DNA of 64,000 bases from Brachionus plicatilis (lineage: Eukaryota > Rotifera > Eurotatoria > Ploima > Brachionidae). Numbering within the stretch: position 1 is the stretch's first letter; each line of letters begins with the position of its first letter. The position numbers were made by a program, and so were the translations under genes. The notes beneath the pieces are model-generated. The model was given only the letters and a program-made list of their open reading frames with translations, did no database searches and had not been told where the DNA came from. The stretch lies in contig QEOQ01000602.1 in NCBI GenBank assembly GCA_010279815.1, positions 512,095 to 576,094 of the forward strand, given 5' to 3'. Positions 10,276 through 21,337 of this stretch are shown piece after piece.

Positions 10276-12001
10276 ATGAGAGCAAATTTTATTATCTTTT
10301 ATCAAATTTTTTCAATCTTGACCTTCAATTGTTATTGTGAAGTAGGAAGGATCCTTTTAGGACATTCAAGAAAATATAGTTTATCAAGTGGATTAGATGA
10401 TCGTACAATTAATATTGGAAATACAAAAAGTGGAATTGTAAAAATGACTTTGGAAAATAATTCAAATTCGGTTTTCCATCTTGCAGCGCTAAAAAACGGC
10501 GACTTAGCAGGTTCGTATGTTGGTGGATCAATTAAAATTTGGAATACAAATGATGGAAGCGTTAAATTCACTCTAAATGAATATAATCATATTAATCATC
10601 AGGTTTTATATCTTGCAGTTTTATTAAATGGTGATTTGGTAAGTGGATCTAGAGGTGGATTAATACGAATCTGGAATACTAATGATGGAAGCGTTAAATT
10701 CACTATAGATGATTATAAGAGTTGGATTTTAAGCCTTGCAGTTTTAAAAAATGGCGACTTAGCAAGTGGGTCTATTGATGGAAAAATTAAAATTTGGAAT
10801 ACAATTAATGGACAGTTAAAAAATACTTTTATTCCTAATTCATTAGGGATTATGTCACTAGCAATACTTCAAAATGGTGACTTGGTTAGTGGATCTAGAG
10901 ATGGAACAATTAAAATTTTGAATGCAAATGATGGAAGTTTAAGAATGAAATTAAATATTAGTTCAGAAATGGCTCAGTTTCTTATAGTGCTCAAAAATGG
11001 TGACTTAGCAAGTTGGTCTACTGATGGAACAGTTAAAATTTGGGATACAACTGATGGAATTTTAAAAATGAATATAATTGCAACTTCTGAATGTGCGAGA
11101 TGGTTCTGTCATATCCTTAGAGCGCTCAAAACACTCAAAAATGGTGACTTGGTAAGTGCAAATTATAATAAAATTAAAATTTGGAATACAAATGATGGAA
11201 GCTTAAAAAAGACCATAACAGACCCAGTTAAAACAAGATATATTAAAAGACTCGCAGTACTTTATAATGGTGATTTGGCTGTCGGATATGATGATGGTTC
11301 AATTAGAATTTTGAATATAAATTTAATTTTTGGAGGTACAGAGAACAAGGAAAAGACAAAATCTGATACTCAAGATAATGAAGAAAAGTCTAACTCATCT
11401 TATTCCAAGGAATCAGAGAGCATCATTGAAGGCGACAAAGGATGTGATTTTAATGATTTTTTAGTCAATAAAGACGATTGCAAAGGTAATCTTGATAGAA
11501 ATTAATAAAAAGTAAAATAAAGTTGTACAAAAAGGATATTTTAATTGCAAGGATAATAAAGTAAAAAAAATGCAGTGTCCTGATAAAAAGCTATTTGATG
11601 AAAATTTTAAAACGTGTAAAGAATTTAAAGACGTAATTTGTGGGAATCGTTCTCTCAGTAATGAGGAAAAAGATGAAAAAGATTTGTGTAGCTCAAGACT
11701 AAACGGCTTTTATCCCAATATTGAGAATGGTTGTGCTGAATTTTTCAAGTGTGAAAATTCAAAAACAGTCAAGAAAAGCAATTGTCCCAATGGACTCAAG
11801 TTTAATGTGATTTCTATAAAATGTGATTATGAAAAGAACATTCCACCACCTTGCGGCACCAAAATTGTCTCTAAGCATGCACATATAACAGAATTTAACT
11901 TCGCCATCTTGTTTAGTTTATTAACGTTTATTATATGTCTCATAACCAGTCTTTTAGTCTTAATTTGCCTTATAGTCTTAACTTGTCAAAATCGAATTTG
12001 A
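10276..12001 (+). CDS. Secreted WD40-repeat/chitin-binding membrane protein, copy 1
   Basis: Two exons, 10276-11485 and 11535-12001, are joined across a 49-bp GT-AG intron (11486-11534), giving about 558 residues. The ATG is followed by a signal-peptide-like stretch (MRANFIIFYQIFSILTF). About eight WD40-type repeats of about 42 residues follow (NGDLASGSxDGxIKIWN). Then come an acidic linker (KSDTQDNEEKSNSSYSKES), two six-cysteine peritrophin-A/CBM14 domains, a hydrophobic segment of about 30 residues and the tail CQNRI. Splicing restores the first chitin-binding domain (DCKG joined to YFNCKDN); unspliced, the frame stops. Against copies 2-4, nine residues of the first repeat are missing (27 bp). 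Likely role: a surface beta-propeller tethered near chitin. The partner is unknown. An AATAAA-like poly(A) signal lies near 12040. Confidence 0.75.
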
Positions 12002-13167
12002 TAATATAATATTTTATTACAAAAAATAATTTTAAGTCATAATAAAAATAAAAAATTGTTTGGAAAAGATCTTGATTTGGAAAAGTTCACTTTTTTATCT
12101 TATGTTATCTTGAATTTTTTTTTAAGTAAATGCAATATTTAAACATACAGAACTGATTTTCTACGAAGAATTCGTAAAAAAAAAAAATAACAATTTTTTT
12201 CCCTTTAAAAACGTTAATTTAAAATAGAGTTGTTTAAAAGTCACAAGTAACAAGTCAAGTGCAAGTCAGGACTTTGACTTTTTTCAAAAATTTTAATAAT
12301 ACAAGTCAGAATTTTTAATTATTTTAAGAATAGAATTAAAATATAAAAAAAATTATAAGTATTGAATTTTTTTATCCAGGAAAAAAGAAAATTATTTGTT
12401 TAAATTACTTTTTCAATCTAAATATTGAAACATGTTTTTTTAAACAATTCACGGTATTTTCATAATATTTTTAAGTGAATTTATTAAAGAAAAAGAAAAA
12501 AATTAGTGCTTAAAAAATTTTTAGAAATAAATTAAACAAGAAAAAAATATTAAAAAATATGAAAAAAATATAAAAAATCAATTTTTAAAAAAATGTATTT
12601 TGACTTGTTAAGACTTTTTTCCTGACTTTTATACAAGTCTGATTTAAAATATCAATAATTATTATTTAATCCAAAATTTAATTTTGCTTTGTTTACACCG
12701 AAAAAAAAGCGTCTTCAAGACGCTTTTTTAAGACGGATATTAAATCGGATATAAAGTCACTTCTATTGTTTTTCTAATTCACTTTTTAAGAAGCATTTAT
12801 AGATGGTTCTTGAAGGACTCTTTTTTTTTAGACAATATTTTAATTAAATCAAGGATTTCATTTTAAATATTGATTTTAATATTAAAAAGTTAATTTTTAT
12901 ACAAAAAATTTATTTGAAATATTAAAATTTTTTTTAAAAATAATATTTAGAATAAAAAAAAGAGAAATTAGTTTACAAAATGGTGAAATAAATGAAAAAT
13001 TAATTATTAAATTCAATTTTGGTCAAAAATAACTATTTATTAAATTTAATAGAAAAAATTTCATCCTAAGGAGTTACTCTGGTACCTTGCTGTACTTTTG
13101 GACCTAGCTACGATTTTTATAAATAACACTACACACTACACATCTTAAATAGATGTTAAGTGAAGTT
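12002..13167. repeat. Conserved non-coding flank with AAGTCA repeats and hairpin
   Basis: No gene is seen. Around 12240-12310 the motif AAGTCA/AGTCAGG recurs. A perfect 27-bp odd palindrome (AAAAAAGCGTCTT, C, then its complement) lies at 12703-12729. The whole stretch is shared with 25205-26600 and, inverted, with 58200-60330. Block 2 carries a solo LTR here and block 4 a decayed LTR element; block 1 has neither and so shows the empty site. Confidence 0.5.
12703..12729. repeat. 27-bp perfect palindrome, block 1
   Basis: Arms AAAAAAGCGTCTT and AAGACGCTTTTTT surround a single C. The palindrome is also intact at 26080-26106 and 58683-58709. The half-site AAGACGCTTTTTT also occurs alone near 17870 and 33305. 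It could be fused ends of a small transposon or a hairpin terminator-like structure. Function unknown. Confidence 0.6.
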
Positions 13168-13494
13168 CAGTCAGAGTTGGTCAAAAGTCAAAGTCAAGTC
13201 TGGACTTAGACTTTAATTTTTTTTTATTAAGTCAGGGTCAAAATTTTATTTATCTTTTTCTTTACATGGCGCTTTTTTGGGTTTATTTAGTACGCAGCTA
13301 CAGTAGCTACCTAGAATGGCAAAAAATCATATGATTGTGATCCTGACATGGATTGCCGTTCCAGATAGTTTTTTTGGCGGCCTAGCTCAATTCTAGATTA
13401 TTAAATACGGTAAAGACTTAAAAGTGTAAAAAAAAGTGGACTTTGACTTTTAACGATTCTGACTTAATAGTTTTACTTTTGACCAATTCTGAGT
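13168..13494. mobile_element. MITE-like repeat with AGTTGGTCAAAAGT inverted ends, block 1
   Basis: Inverted ends related to CAGAGTTGGTCAAAAGTCAAA (13170 region) and its complement near 13436-13494 enclose about 330 bp. The inside has no coding potential. Orthologous copies lie at about 26605-26942 and 57851-58190 (inverted). It predates the duplication because all three long blocks carry it. Superfamily not determined. Confidence 0.45.
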
Positions 13495-13558
13495 TTAGTA
13501 CAAAATAACAAAACAAAATGATAAGAAATTAATTAATTTTTTTTCTAAAAGTTTAAAA

Positions 13559-13828
13559 TTAGCTTGATGAATGCTTCATGATCCAACACTCAAAGTTGAA
13601 TATACTGTCAAAGTCTGTCAATAATGTGCAAAATCTCTTCAAAATGCACTTCGCATGAACATATTGAAATCTAATTTCTGCTAAATTTGCAGAGTTTTGC
13701 AGACCTAAATAGCCGATGCAACTTTGAAAGTTGCACAATGTCGCAATCACGATACTTATTTTTAATTTAAAGAAAAATAAATTATTCAATTTTTTAAGTT
13801 CTTTTAACCATTTTCTACTGTGTTTCAC
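13559..13828 (-). other. Conserved module with small ORF, block 1
   Basis: The minus strand is open for 89 residues (MKHSRKWLKELKKLNN...). The same stretch exists at about 27005-27275 (minus) and 57527-57783 (plus), where at least the plus-strand copy has a stop. It includes a 19-bp palindrome (TGCAACTTT G AAAGTTGCA) near 13719-13737 and TGCAAAA/GCAGAG words also common in the foldback at 22.1 kb. A non-coding repeat is more likely than a gene. Confidence 0.25.
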
Positions 13829-13829
13829 A

Positions 13830-14228
13830 AAACCTTAAATAGATATATTTGTCAAATTAACGATTTGTTTCGTGTTTAAAATTTTTTAAATAAAAAAGAA
13901 ACATTAAATTATATAGTTTAAATCATATTAAAATTATTTAGAGGTTAATAAAAATTTTAAAATATGTTAAAAACTAATATTAATAACAATAATTTCGAAC
14001 TATTTGAAAAGGACAAAATATATAGTATTTTTCGTTATCTAAAAATTTTGTTAAAAACGGGAAAAGTCCTTTGACAACCAAAAATCTGCTTTTCATAACC
14101 AAAAAACTGGTTTTAACACACAAAAAAAAATTCTAGACTAGAACTACTTTAATTTTAATAAAATAAAATTTATTTTATTTTATTTTATTCCATTTTAATA
14201 TACACACAAAAAAATTTGTCATTACATA
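13830..14228. other. AT-rich spacer with ACACACAAAAAAA-type ends
   Basis: No gene is seen. Around 14080-14215 short inverted words (ACACACAAAAAAA...TTCTAGAC, and AACCAAAAA) recur, with relatives near 19080-19200, 33180-33260 and 57190-57290. They may be the ends of a small old transposon. Confidence 0.3.
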
Positions 14229-14567
14229 CTAAAAAAAATGAATTAATAATCTAATTTTGTCTAATTTTGGCGGTCTTCCTCTTTTAAATTTAATTTCTTT
14301 TGTATCTGGTGTAATATCATTATTAATTTTAACTAATTTTTTTGAAGGCGGTCTTTCTCTTTTACGTTTGCCTTCTTTGGCATCTGAGCCTTTTTTATCA
14401 TTATTAATTCTATTTGAAACTCTTTCAGTGCCTTTTTTCGATTTTATTTTTTTCTTATGATGCAATTCAAGCGCTTTCGGTTTCTTTCGAGGTCGACTTA
14501 CTTTTGGCTTTTCAACATCACTCTCATCTTCATCATTGTTATCTTCATTTTCAGTGCTCCAATGCAT
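14229..14567 (-). CDS. Small AT-hook protein, copy 1
   Basis: An ORF of 112 residues begins MHWSTENEDNNDEDESD and is then strongly basic. Three AT-hook-like cores are visible: SRPRKKPK, KRERPPSKK (KRGRPPSKK in block 2, so the central Gly is changed here) and KRGRPPKLDK. AT hooks bind the minor groove of AT-rich DNA in chromatin proteins and some transposon proteins. It lies antisense to the WD40 gene about 2.2 kb downstream. The block 2 copy has a nonsense mutation before the third hook, and the block 4 copy is split by an LTR element, so this may be the only full-length version. It may lack an upstream exon; the start is the first ATG in frame. Confidence 0.5.
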   Translation of the reverse strand: MHWSTENEDNNDEDESDVEKPKVSRPRKKPKALELHHKKKIKSKKGTERVSNRINNDKKGSDAKEGKRKRERPPSKKLVKINNDITPDTKEIKFKRGRPPKLDKIRLLIHFF

Positions 14568-14726
14568 ATTTTTCTTTCTAAAACGATTTCTAACTGTTTA
14601 AAATTTAAGATTTTTCTTCTTCATTCCAAATCGTTCAATCTTGTCCAAAATACAAGCAGCTATTTAATTTTTTAACATACCCTTGTCCAAAAATCTTTAA
14701 CATCTACAACATTTTTGAGTTTTATT

Positions 14727-15058
14727 TATAGTAAATCTAGAGGGATCAGTTGGTTGTCTATTTGTAATTTTAGTTTGTATTTGGATTCATAGTTTGCACG
14801 ATGACCAGCAGTTGTAAAGACGGACTGGAATGTTTAGTTTGTGTTTATACGAAGGCCCCATTGGCTACAGAAGGTTTGGATGCAGTGAATAGTGTGATTT
14901 AACTTCTGTTCAATTAATCGTAGTGATCTATTCGAATACCAAATGCACAGATCGTCCGCGAAAAGAGCTATTTGAATATCGTTTGGTATAATTATTGTTA
15001 TATCGCTGAAAAATAACGAAAAAAGAGTTGGTGAAAGACAGCTGCCTGCATTATGCAT
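14727..15058 (-). pseudogene. LINE reverse transcriptase fragment in block 1
   Basis: The minus strand reads GSCLSPTLFSLFFSDI, ALFADDLCIWYSN (the catalytic DD intact), QTFCSQWGLRINT, a stop, then FTTAGHRANYESKYKLKL. These are RT motifs B to E of a non-LTR element. Only about 330 bp are present. The fragment sits where blocks 2 and 4 have the conserved ORF fragment at 28150-28413 / 53613-53861, so it replaced that sequence. Confidence 0.7.
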
Positions 15059-15894
15059 TAAAATGGCATATTTTTTATATAGAGCACTGGTTAAAATTTT
15101 TCATTTAAAACATGTGTTTAATCTCGAAAATCCAGCTTTTTGGAGTATTCAAATGCCTCTCTTATGACATGTCACAAAACATGAGAAAATTTTCTTGACC
15201 ATAATGTTAAAACATATTTGCAATAAAATTTAGGAATGAGTCTTAGCTAAACTCTTTCATTTTAATCATGTTTAATTTAAGCTGATTAAACTTTACTTTT
15301 GTCAAATTAGTAAAAATATTTCTATTAAAATTAATCTAAACACTTAATCTTTTAATATATGATTAAGCGTTTTAAAACACTGGATTTAATTTTAAGATAG
15401 AAAAAATATACTAAAATCTTTAAACTTTGAAATGTTTGCTAAAATCTGTACTTCTAATTCAGTTTGTTTTATTTAATAATCCATATAATTTAGACATAGC
15501 TTTTCTGTAATTTATTATTAGGATAGTGAAGCAGAGCTTTTGATATGCGAGTAACGAAACGTTAAAAAATATTTTTATATGTGCTGTAATTGGATTTTTA
15601 TCCAATAGATGCTAGTTTTTTTGCGAATCATTCGAATCTTATCCAGTAGTTCTGCTTACTTTCCCCTCAAATCAAATTGATTCAGTCCAAAACCGAACGG
15701 TCTTGTTTGGTTTTAAAGCTCGTTCTTCGCAATAATATGCAAAATGTGCAAGTTTTAATAAATAGAAAAGTGATTGGATAAAATCTATTGAACACGTTAA
15801 TAAATGTCGCAGATTACATGTTAAGAATAAAAATAAGCTTTATTTTTCTTAACCATCACTTAAAATTGTTTTTTGGGTTTAGTTAGAAAAGACA
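15059..15894. other. Spacer before Tigger pseudogene, block 1
   Basis: No gene is seen. It is shared with block 4 (52740-53580, inverted). A segment near 15520-15590 (GAAGCAGAGCTTTTGATATG, then CGAGTAACG) recurs at 53070-53130 and 53880-53915 and may be a transposon end. Block 2 lacks about 15450-15810 and has a pogo-like MITE there instead. Confidence 0.35.
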
Positions 15895-17210
15895 ATGGAT
15901 AGTGTTCTTGTAAATAATCGCCAATCTTTTAATTTAGAATCTAAAAGATCGGCAATTAAGTTAAATCACTATGATTTAACAAAAAGTAAAAGAAAAACGG
16001 CTAACAACTTACAGATTTCACGGAGTGGTCTAATAAGCTAGCTTAAAAGTCGCGATACAATCTTTGATAAAAGTCAAAAAGTGAATTGCCCGAAAATTTT
16101 GAACGATTGTAGACAAAAAAAATTGATCATTTTGAGAACGAAATTCGTCTTTTTGGGTAGTTTTATTCGATGAGCAATGATCAAGTAGCGGTGACTTGTT
16201 TCCAATTACAATAGAAAATGCTCGACATATTAAGAAATAACATGAAATTTTTTGTTTATGAATAACGTTTGAAATCAAAGTATATAAATTAATTTTTAAT
16301 TATTATTAGATAATCTTATTTTAAGAAAATTAGATTAAAACAACTTTCCTCTTTTTAAACGAACATTTATTTTCAAACATCAATCAGCTAATTATTTAGC
16401 ATGATCATTGGTCATAATATTTCTTGTTAAATATGTCTCTAAATAAATAGAGTGAAATCCATATGAATTAATTAAAGAATATCCACTTGAACAAACTAAT
16501 CAAAAAATATTCACTGCATCTTACGGATGGCTAAGGAAATTTATTAAAAAGGAATATCTTAGTGAGGAGGCGTCTATCAGCCTCAGGAAGAGGGTTTCCA
16601 AAAAAGTGCCAAAATATTGTTCATGTTTATTTGCGGGAAGTTAATTCTCTGATAGATCAAGATAAAATTTACACCAAGCCAGATTTTTAATTTTGATGAA
16701 TCATCGTTTTATATGTGCTCTCCAAGGAACTATACTGTAGATCACCGAGGCAACGAATAATCTTACAGTAAAACATGTGGCAAAGAAAAAGTGAGGCTCT
16801 CCTGTTTAATATGTAGCTCAGCAGATGGAAAAAAGCTATCTATTTTGAGTGTAGTCCCGAGAAAAAACAAATTCCTGATTTTGAACAGAATGAAAATATG
16901 ATAATTATTTATGATTCTAATGGTAAGACATTTTTTGCCACTATAAAGAATTATAAAATTCATTTTAAAACCAAATACAAACTTCACTGGAATGATTGGT
17001 TTCTAAATGATGAAAAAATGTTTACTGAATCATGTTAACATAGCTGGGCCTGGATACGAAAAAACGACCAAATGGATCACATTCTGATGGCTTGACTTAA
17101 ATCCACAATACATTTCTCAATCATTTAGATATTGCAGAACTGGCGAAACAAATCCAGATGAATTTGTGTCAAAACTTTTGACACAAAATCCATATTTTTG
17201 ACATATTTAA
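15895..17210 (+). pseudogene. pogo/Tigger-like transposase pseudogene, block 1
   Basis: It begins MDSVLVNNRQSFNLESKRSA and reads a helix-turn-helix segment (KRKTANNLQISRSGL...LLKSRDTIF). In shifting frames follow a CENP-B-type second domain (ASYGWLRKFI, LVREVNSLIDQDKIYT) and part of a DDE catalytic domain (DESSFYMCS..., SSADGKKLSI, IIIYDSNGKTFF, HWNDWFLNDEKMFTAHG, NIAGPGYEKTTKWITF). Many stops and frameshifts. Compared with block 2 it has lost the segment with PADFCWFK (probable third catalytic Asp) and is truncated near 17170, lacking the acidic tail and zinc finger. Tc1/mariner superfamily. Confidence 0.7.
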
Positions 17211-17889
17211 GAGATTGTTCCAAAGACAATAATCTTGAAAACAAAGTAACTTTATAATATTTAAAAAGATGTCGCTTTTAAATATTAAAAGTAAATTGTT
17301 AAAATTTTATTTATTTGTTTAAATTTTTAATATAAATAAATGTACGAGCCAGCTACCAAAGCATATATATAATATATATTCTACTTACTGGCAAGTGAAA
17401 TAAGACTGTCTTTTATTTATCCTTGCTTGTGTCATCCATTTATTGGCGTGACAATTAATTAGATTAATGATTTATTCAAAAGCATTTTTATAATTTTTTC
17501 AAATACTTATAAATATAAAATAAATGACATGTCAAAAGGTCAAAGCCATTTGCGGCTCGTCAAAAAATTAAAAACATTCATTTAAGAGAATAAGAATTTA
17601 AGAAAAATAATGTTGAACTTTTGAATTCAAACGAAATTAAAATAATATAAAATTTCAAAACATATGTAATAATTTTGAAAATAAAAACTATCGGTTAATA
17701 TTCCAGGATAATTTTTTTTCTTCTTATTTGTTTTTAAAAGGAGGAACTTATTTTGTATTTAAATTTTTAAAAAAATTCTCTCTTTTTTTTTTGTATAATT
17801 AAGTCGCTTGTTACTCAGAAAAAATTGGAGTTACTTTTTTTTTTTAAAAAGTCACTTTTTTTATTGCTAAGACGCTTTTTTTCCAGTGT
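17211..17889. other. AT-rich flank of Tigger pseudogene
   Basis: No gene is seen. It contains a TATATATAATATATATTC tract near 17363 shared with blocks 2 and 4 just beyond the transposase, probably within the element's 3' part. The half-palindrome AAGACGCTTTTTT lies near 17870. Confidence 0.3.
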
Positions 17890-18125
17890 AATTACAGTAT
17901 CAATAGTAAAATGAATAAAAGAAAACTTTAAGCGAAAGATAAAAGCTACATGCCCATCTTACAAAGAAAACATTATTCTAGAGAGTAAAAAAAATCTAAA
18001 ATTAATATATAGCAGCATGAACAGAAAAAACTCAAAGATAAAATCAGATCTTTTACTAACTCAAAAGAGAATCTTATTGTAGACAACAATCATTACAAAC
18101 TTGATTGTCTAGATCTTTTAAGATG
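17890..18125 (+). pseudogene. LINE fragment (upstream of RT), block 1
   Basis: The sequence matches 33330-33545, where it runs into a recognisable reverse transcriptase. Here the plus strand reads KIRSFTNSKENLIVDNNHYK and then stops being LINE-like at about 18120, where sequence shared with 47.4-47.7 kb begins. Only a short 5' part remains. Confidence 0.5.
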
Positions 18126-19816
18126 ACCGACTGATTTGATCGTCCATATCTAAATGGAATGCTCTAATGTGGACAATCAATCATGGTCATTTTTGCTCTA
18201 GGTGGTTGTGCAACTTAGTGAGATTGATGAGATTTATTATCACTGGTGTTTTTTTTCTATCAAGATTTTCATCACCTTAATCAAGTATGATCTAAATATT
18301 GACTCTTGTACACGCTCGACTAGCTCATTGCTGACTTTAGTTGCTAATGATCCATTACAACTCTAATGCTTTTTGTTATCATTACTTAACACCTGTTCGT
18401 GTCCAATCATTGATCTCATTGTTAAATCATCATTGATAATTAAAAAAAAAAAAGTTTTTTTATTCTATTTTAAAGGATTAATTTTAGATTGATCATTTTT
18501 TAAATGAAAAATTATTTATCAAATTTAAAAAAAAATGATAAAAATTAATTTATCAGCACACTCTCTTGATTTAAATATATTTTTTTCTACACACCAGTTT
18601 AAAGTCTTTTTTTTAATTTTAAAAGATATTTTTTTTTTCAATGTTATTTCGAAGGATTAATTTTTCTATTTCATGATTTTAATTACAAAATTTGAAAATA
18701 CAAAATGAGCAAATAGTTTTGATCATCATTTTGAAAGAATAGATTAATTGTATTGATCATTTAACAAGCTTTTTAAATAAAAAGATATTTTTCAATTTTT
18801 ATTTATCAAATTTTAAAAATATTTACATTCATATTTGAAAAAAATGGAATAGTGGAATCTATAAAATTTTGTCTAAACAAAGAGTACTCGAAAGAAACAA
18901 GAATAATAAAGACAATAGTTATAATAAAGAGAGAGATTTTAAACAGTTATTAAATTTTTTTTTGAATTCGGAACCGTGGTGTCCCAACAAAGTAATTGTT
19001 TAAATTTTTATTGATTTAATCCGTAAAGCTCGAATTAGGCTTTTAGGGGACTGACTGGATAGAGATAATTGATTCACCACAAACAAAAAACTTTTACCCA
19101 CAAATATCAAACTTTTAAACACACAAAAATTTTGTTATGAACAAAAAAAAATTACCAAATTAATAAAATATTCTACATCATCCTTTTTTTTCATTATAAA
19201 ATTGTGGTTTTGGCGATTAAAATGTTATATTAAAAATCTAGTTAACTATTTTTGCATTTGTAACATCTTGTTCTTGAGGTTTATCAATTAACTCAGCAGA
19301 TGAATTCTTATCTTGGAGATCAATCATTTTTTTTAAATGATTTAATATTAAAAAAGTAATTTTTTTTTCAAAAATGAATTTTGTTTGCAAGAAGTGATTT
19401 TGTTTCAAAAAAGTATTTTTAGAAAAGTGAGATTTTTAACTAGAAAAATTTTTTTTTTGAATGATTCAAAAATTTCAACAAAATGAATATTTCGCAAAAT
19501 TTGTGTTGAAAAATTTTTGCGTGTGGGTTACAGTTTTTTTATTGTCGGTACTAGATAGACCCTTTTAAATTAAAAATGGATTATAAGTTAAAAAATTTAT
19601 TAAATTAAACCCCAGATAAAAAAATAATAAAATGTCTCAGTCAGTCTGGAGAGCTATACCAGTGCCTTGGAGATAAATTCGTTAATAATGAATTTCTCTT
19701 ATATTCATTCTTATTATTTATACTATCCAATTTAAAGTATTTAAATCAAAAGCATGTGATTTTAAAATAATCCCTATTAAATAATGCAAACTTTTTCATT
19801 AAGGAAAAAAAAAAAA
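18126..19816. repeat. Left arm of large inverted duplication
   Basis: This non-coding stretch is repeated in inverse orientation at 44215-47710, for example the segments around 18130-18430 and 47400-47710, and 19735-19810 and 44215-44290. No gene is seen. The right arm has additional insertions and extra tandem units. The arm runs directly into the first assembly gap at a poly(A) tract. Confidence 0.7.
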
Positions 19817-20680
19817 NNNNNNNNNNNNNNNNNNNNNNNNNNNNNNNNNNNNNNNNNNNNNNNNNNNNNNNNNNNNNNNNNNNNNNNNNNNNNNNNNNNN
19901 NNNNNNNNNNNNNNNNNNNNNNNNNNNNNNNNNNNNNNNNNNNNNNNNNNNNNNNNNNNNNNNNNNNNNNNNNNNNNNNNNNNNNNNNNNNNNNNNNNNN
20001 NNNNNNNNNNNNNNNNNNNNNNNNNNNNNNNNNNNNNNNNNNNNNNNNNNNNNNNNNNNNNNNNNNNNNNNNNNNNNNNNNNNNNNNNNNNNNNNNNNNN
20101 NNNNNNNNNNNNNNNNNNNNNNNNNNNNNNNNNNNNNNNNNNNNNNNNNNNNNNNNNNNNNNNNNNNNNNNNNNNNNNNNNNNNNNNNNNNNNNNNNNNN
20201 NNNNNNNNNNNNNNNNNNNNNNNNNNNNNNNNNNNNNNNNNNNNNNNNNNNNNNNNNNNNNNNNNNNNNNNNNNNNNNNNNNNNNNNNNNNNNNNNNNNN
20301 NNNNNNNNNNNNNNNNNNNNNNNNNNNNNNNNNNNNNNNNNNNNNNNNNNNNNNNNNNNNNNNNNNNNNNNNNNNNNNNNNNNNNNNNNNNNNNNNNNNN
20401 NNNNNNNNNNNNNNNNNNNNNNNNNNNNNNNNNNNNNNNNNNNNNNNNNNNNNNNNNNNNNNNNNNNNNNNNNNNNNNNNNNNNNNNNNNNNNNNNNNNN
20501 NNNNNNNNNNNNNNNNNNNNNNNNNNNNNNNNNNNNNNNNNNNNNNNNNNNNNNNNNNNNNNNNNNNNNNNNNNNNNNNNNNNNNNNNNNNNNNNNNNNN
20601 NNNNNNNNNNNNNNNNNNNNNNNNNNNNNNNNNNNNNNNNNNNNNNNNNNNNNNNNNNNNNNNNNNNNNNNNNNNNNNNN
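19817..20680. other. Assembly gap (864 N)
   Basis: Unknown bases only. The gap separates block 1 from block 2 at a homopolymer in repetitive DNA, so its length and the order of blocks rest on scaffolding. Confidence 0.99.
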
Positions 20681-20739
20681 TTATTCTGAAGGAGCTCTAG
20701 CTCGGTACAGAAAACAAATAAATAAAATAATAATTAATT

Positions 20740-21205
20740 AATCAGCTGAACTGAACAACGAATTAGAAAAAAATAATTTTTTTTACTCTGGGTAGAAAAT
20801 GACCCATTATCGTCTTCAGCGTTATTTTTTCTATTTCCGACGGATAAGGGTTAATGCTTTTTTTGCAGCTAATTTAGCTGCATCGGACGATTCTACTGCA
20901 ACCAAAGCCATTTCTTTGTAAAATCTGCCTTTTCTTTTAATGTTTTTAAATCTTAATAAAAATTATAAAAACTTATAAATTATTATGGTGAGTTGAATTT
21001 TTTTTGTTTTTTTTATTTCATTCAATATTAACATAATTTAAAAATTTTATATTCAAGAATGAAAAATATTTGTAATTTCAGCAAAAATAATTTTATGTGA
21101 TCAAAAAAAAAAAATTTTGGTGATCAATTTTTGATCACACAGAGTACACTTAATATTTTGGTGATCAAAATGATCACATTCAGGACATGACCCAATTCTT
21201 TTAAA
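20740..21205 (-). repeat. TGATCA-rich repeat, block 2 copy
   Basis: It is close to the block 1 copy and includes the piece reading SDAAKLAAKK on the minus strand. It is slightly longer at the right end, with three TGATCA words (near 21099, 21120 and 21150) before the GGACATGACCC end. Confidence 0.6.
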
Positions 21206-21337
21206 ATTAACTTTGAATTTTCAGCATCTCTGGCTAAATTCATAATTTTTAACTGTAAAATAAGTAAAAATTTGAGTATTTAATTGTAAAATCTTTTAAT
21301 CATTTTGATACATATGTGCTTCTGGTTTTAAGCAAAT

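Noticed and set aside
10332..10571. Antisense ORFs over the WD40 repeats (10332-10571, 23696-23917, 37769-37990, 61198-61467, 61765-62061)
   Set aside because: They are reverse-strand shadows of the repeat periodicity; no start context or independent conservation.
10400..11320. Regular DNA repeats as a CRISPR array
   Set aside because: The period comes from about 42-codon WD40 repeats in an open frame, in a eukaryotic genome; the units are not identical and there are no spacers.
19784..20689. Long open frames across 19784-20689 and 40049-40717
   Set aside because: They run through N gaps; only a few real residues are present.
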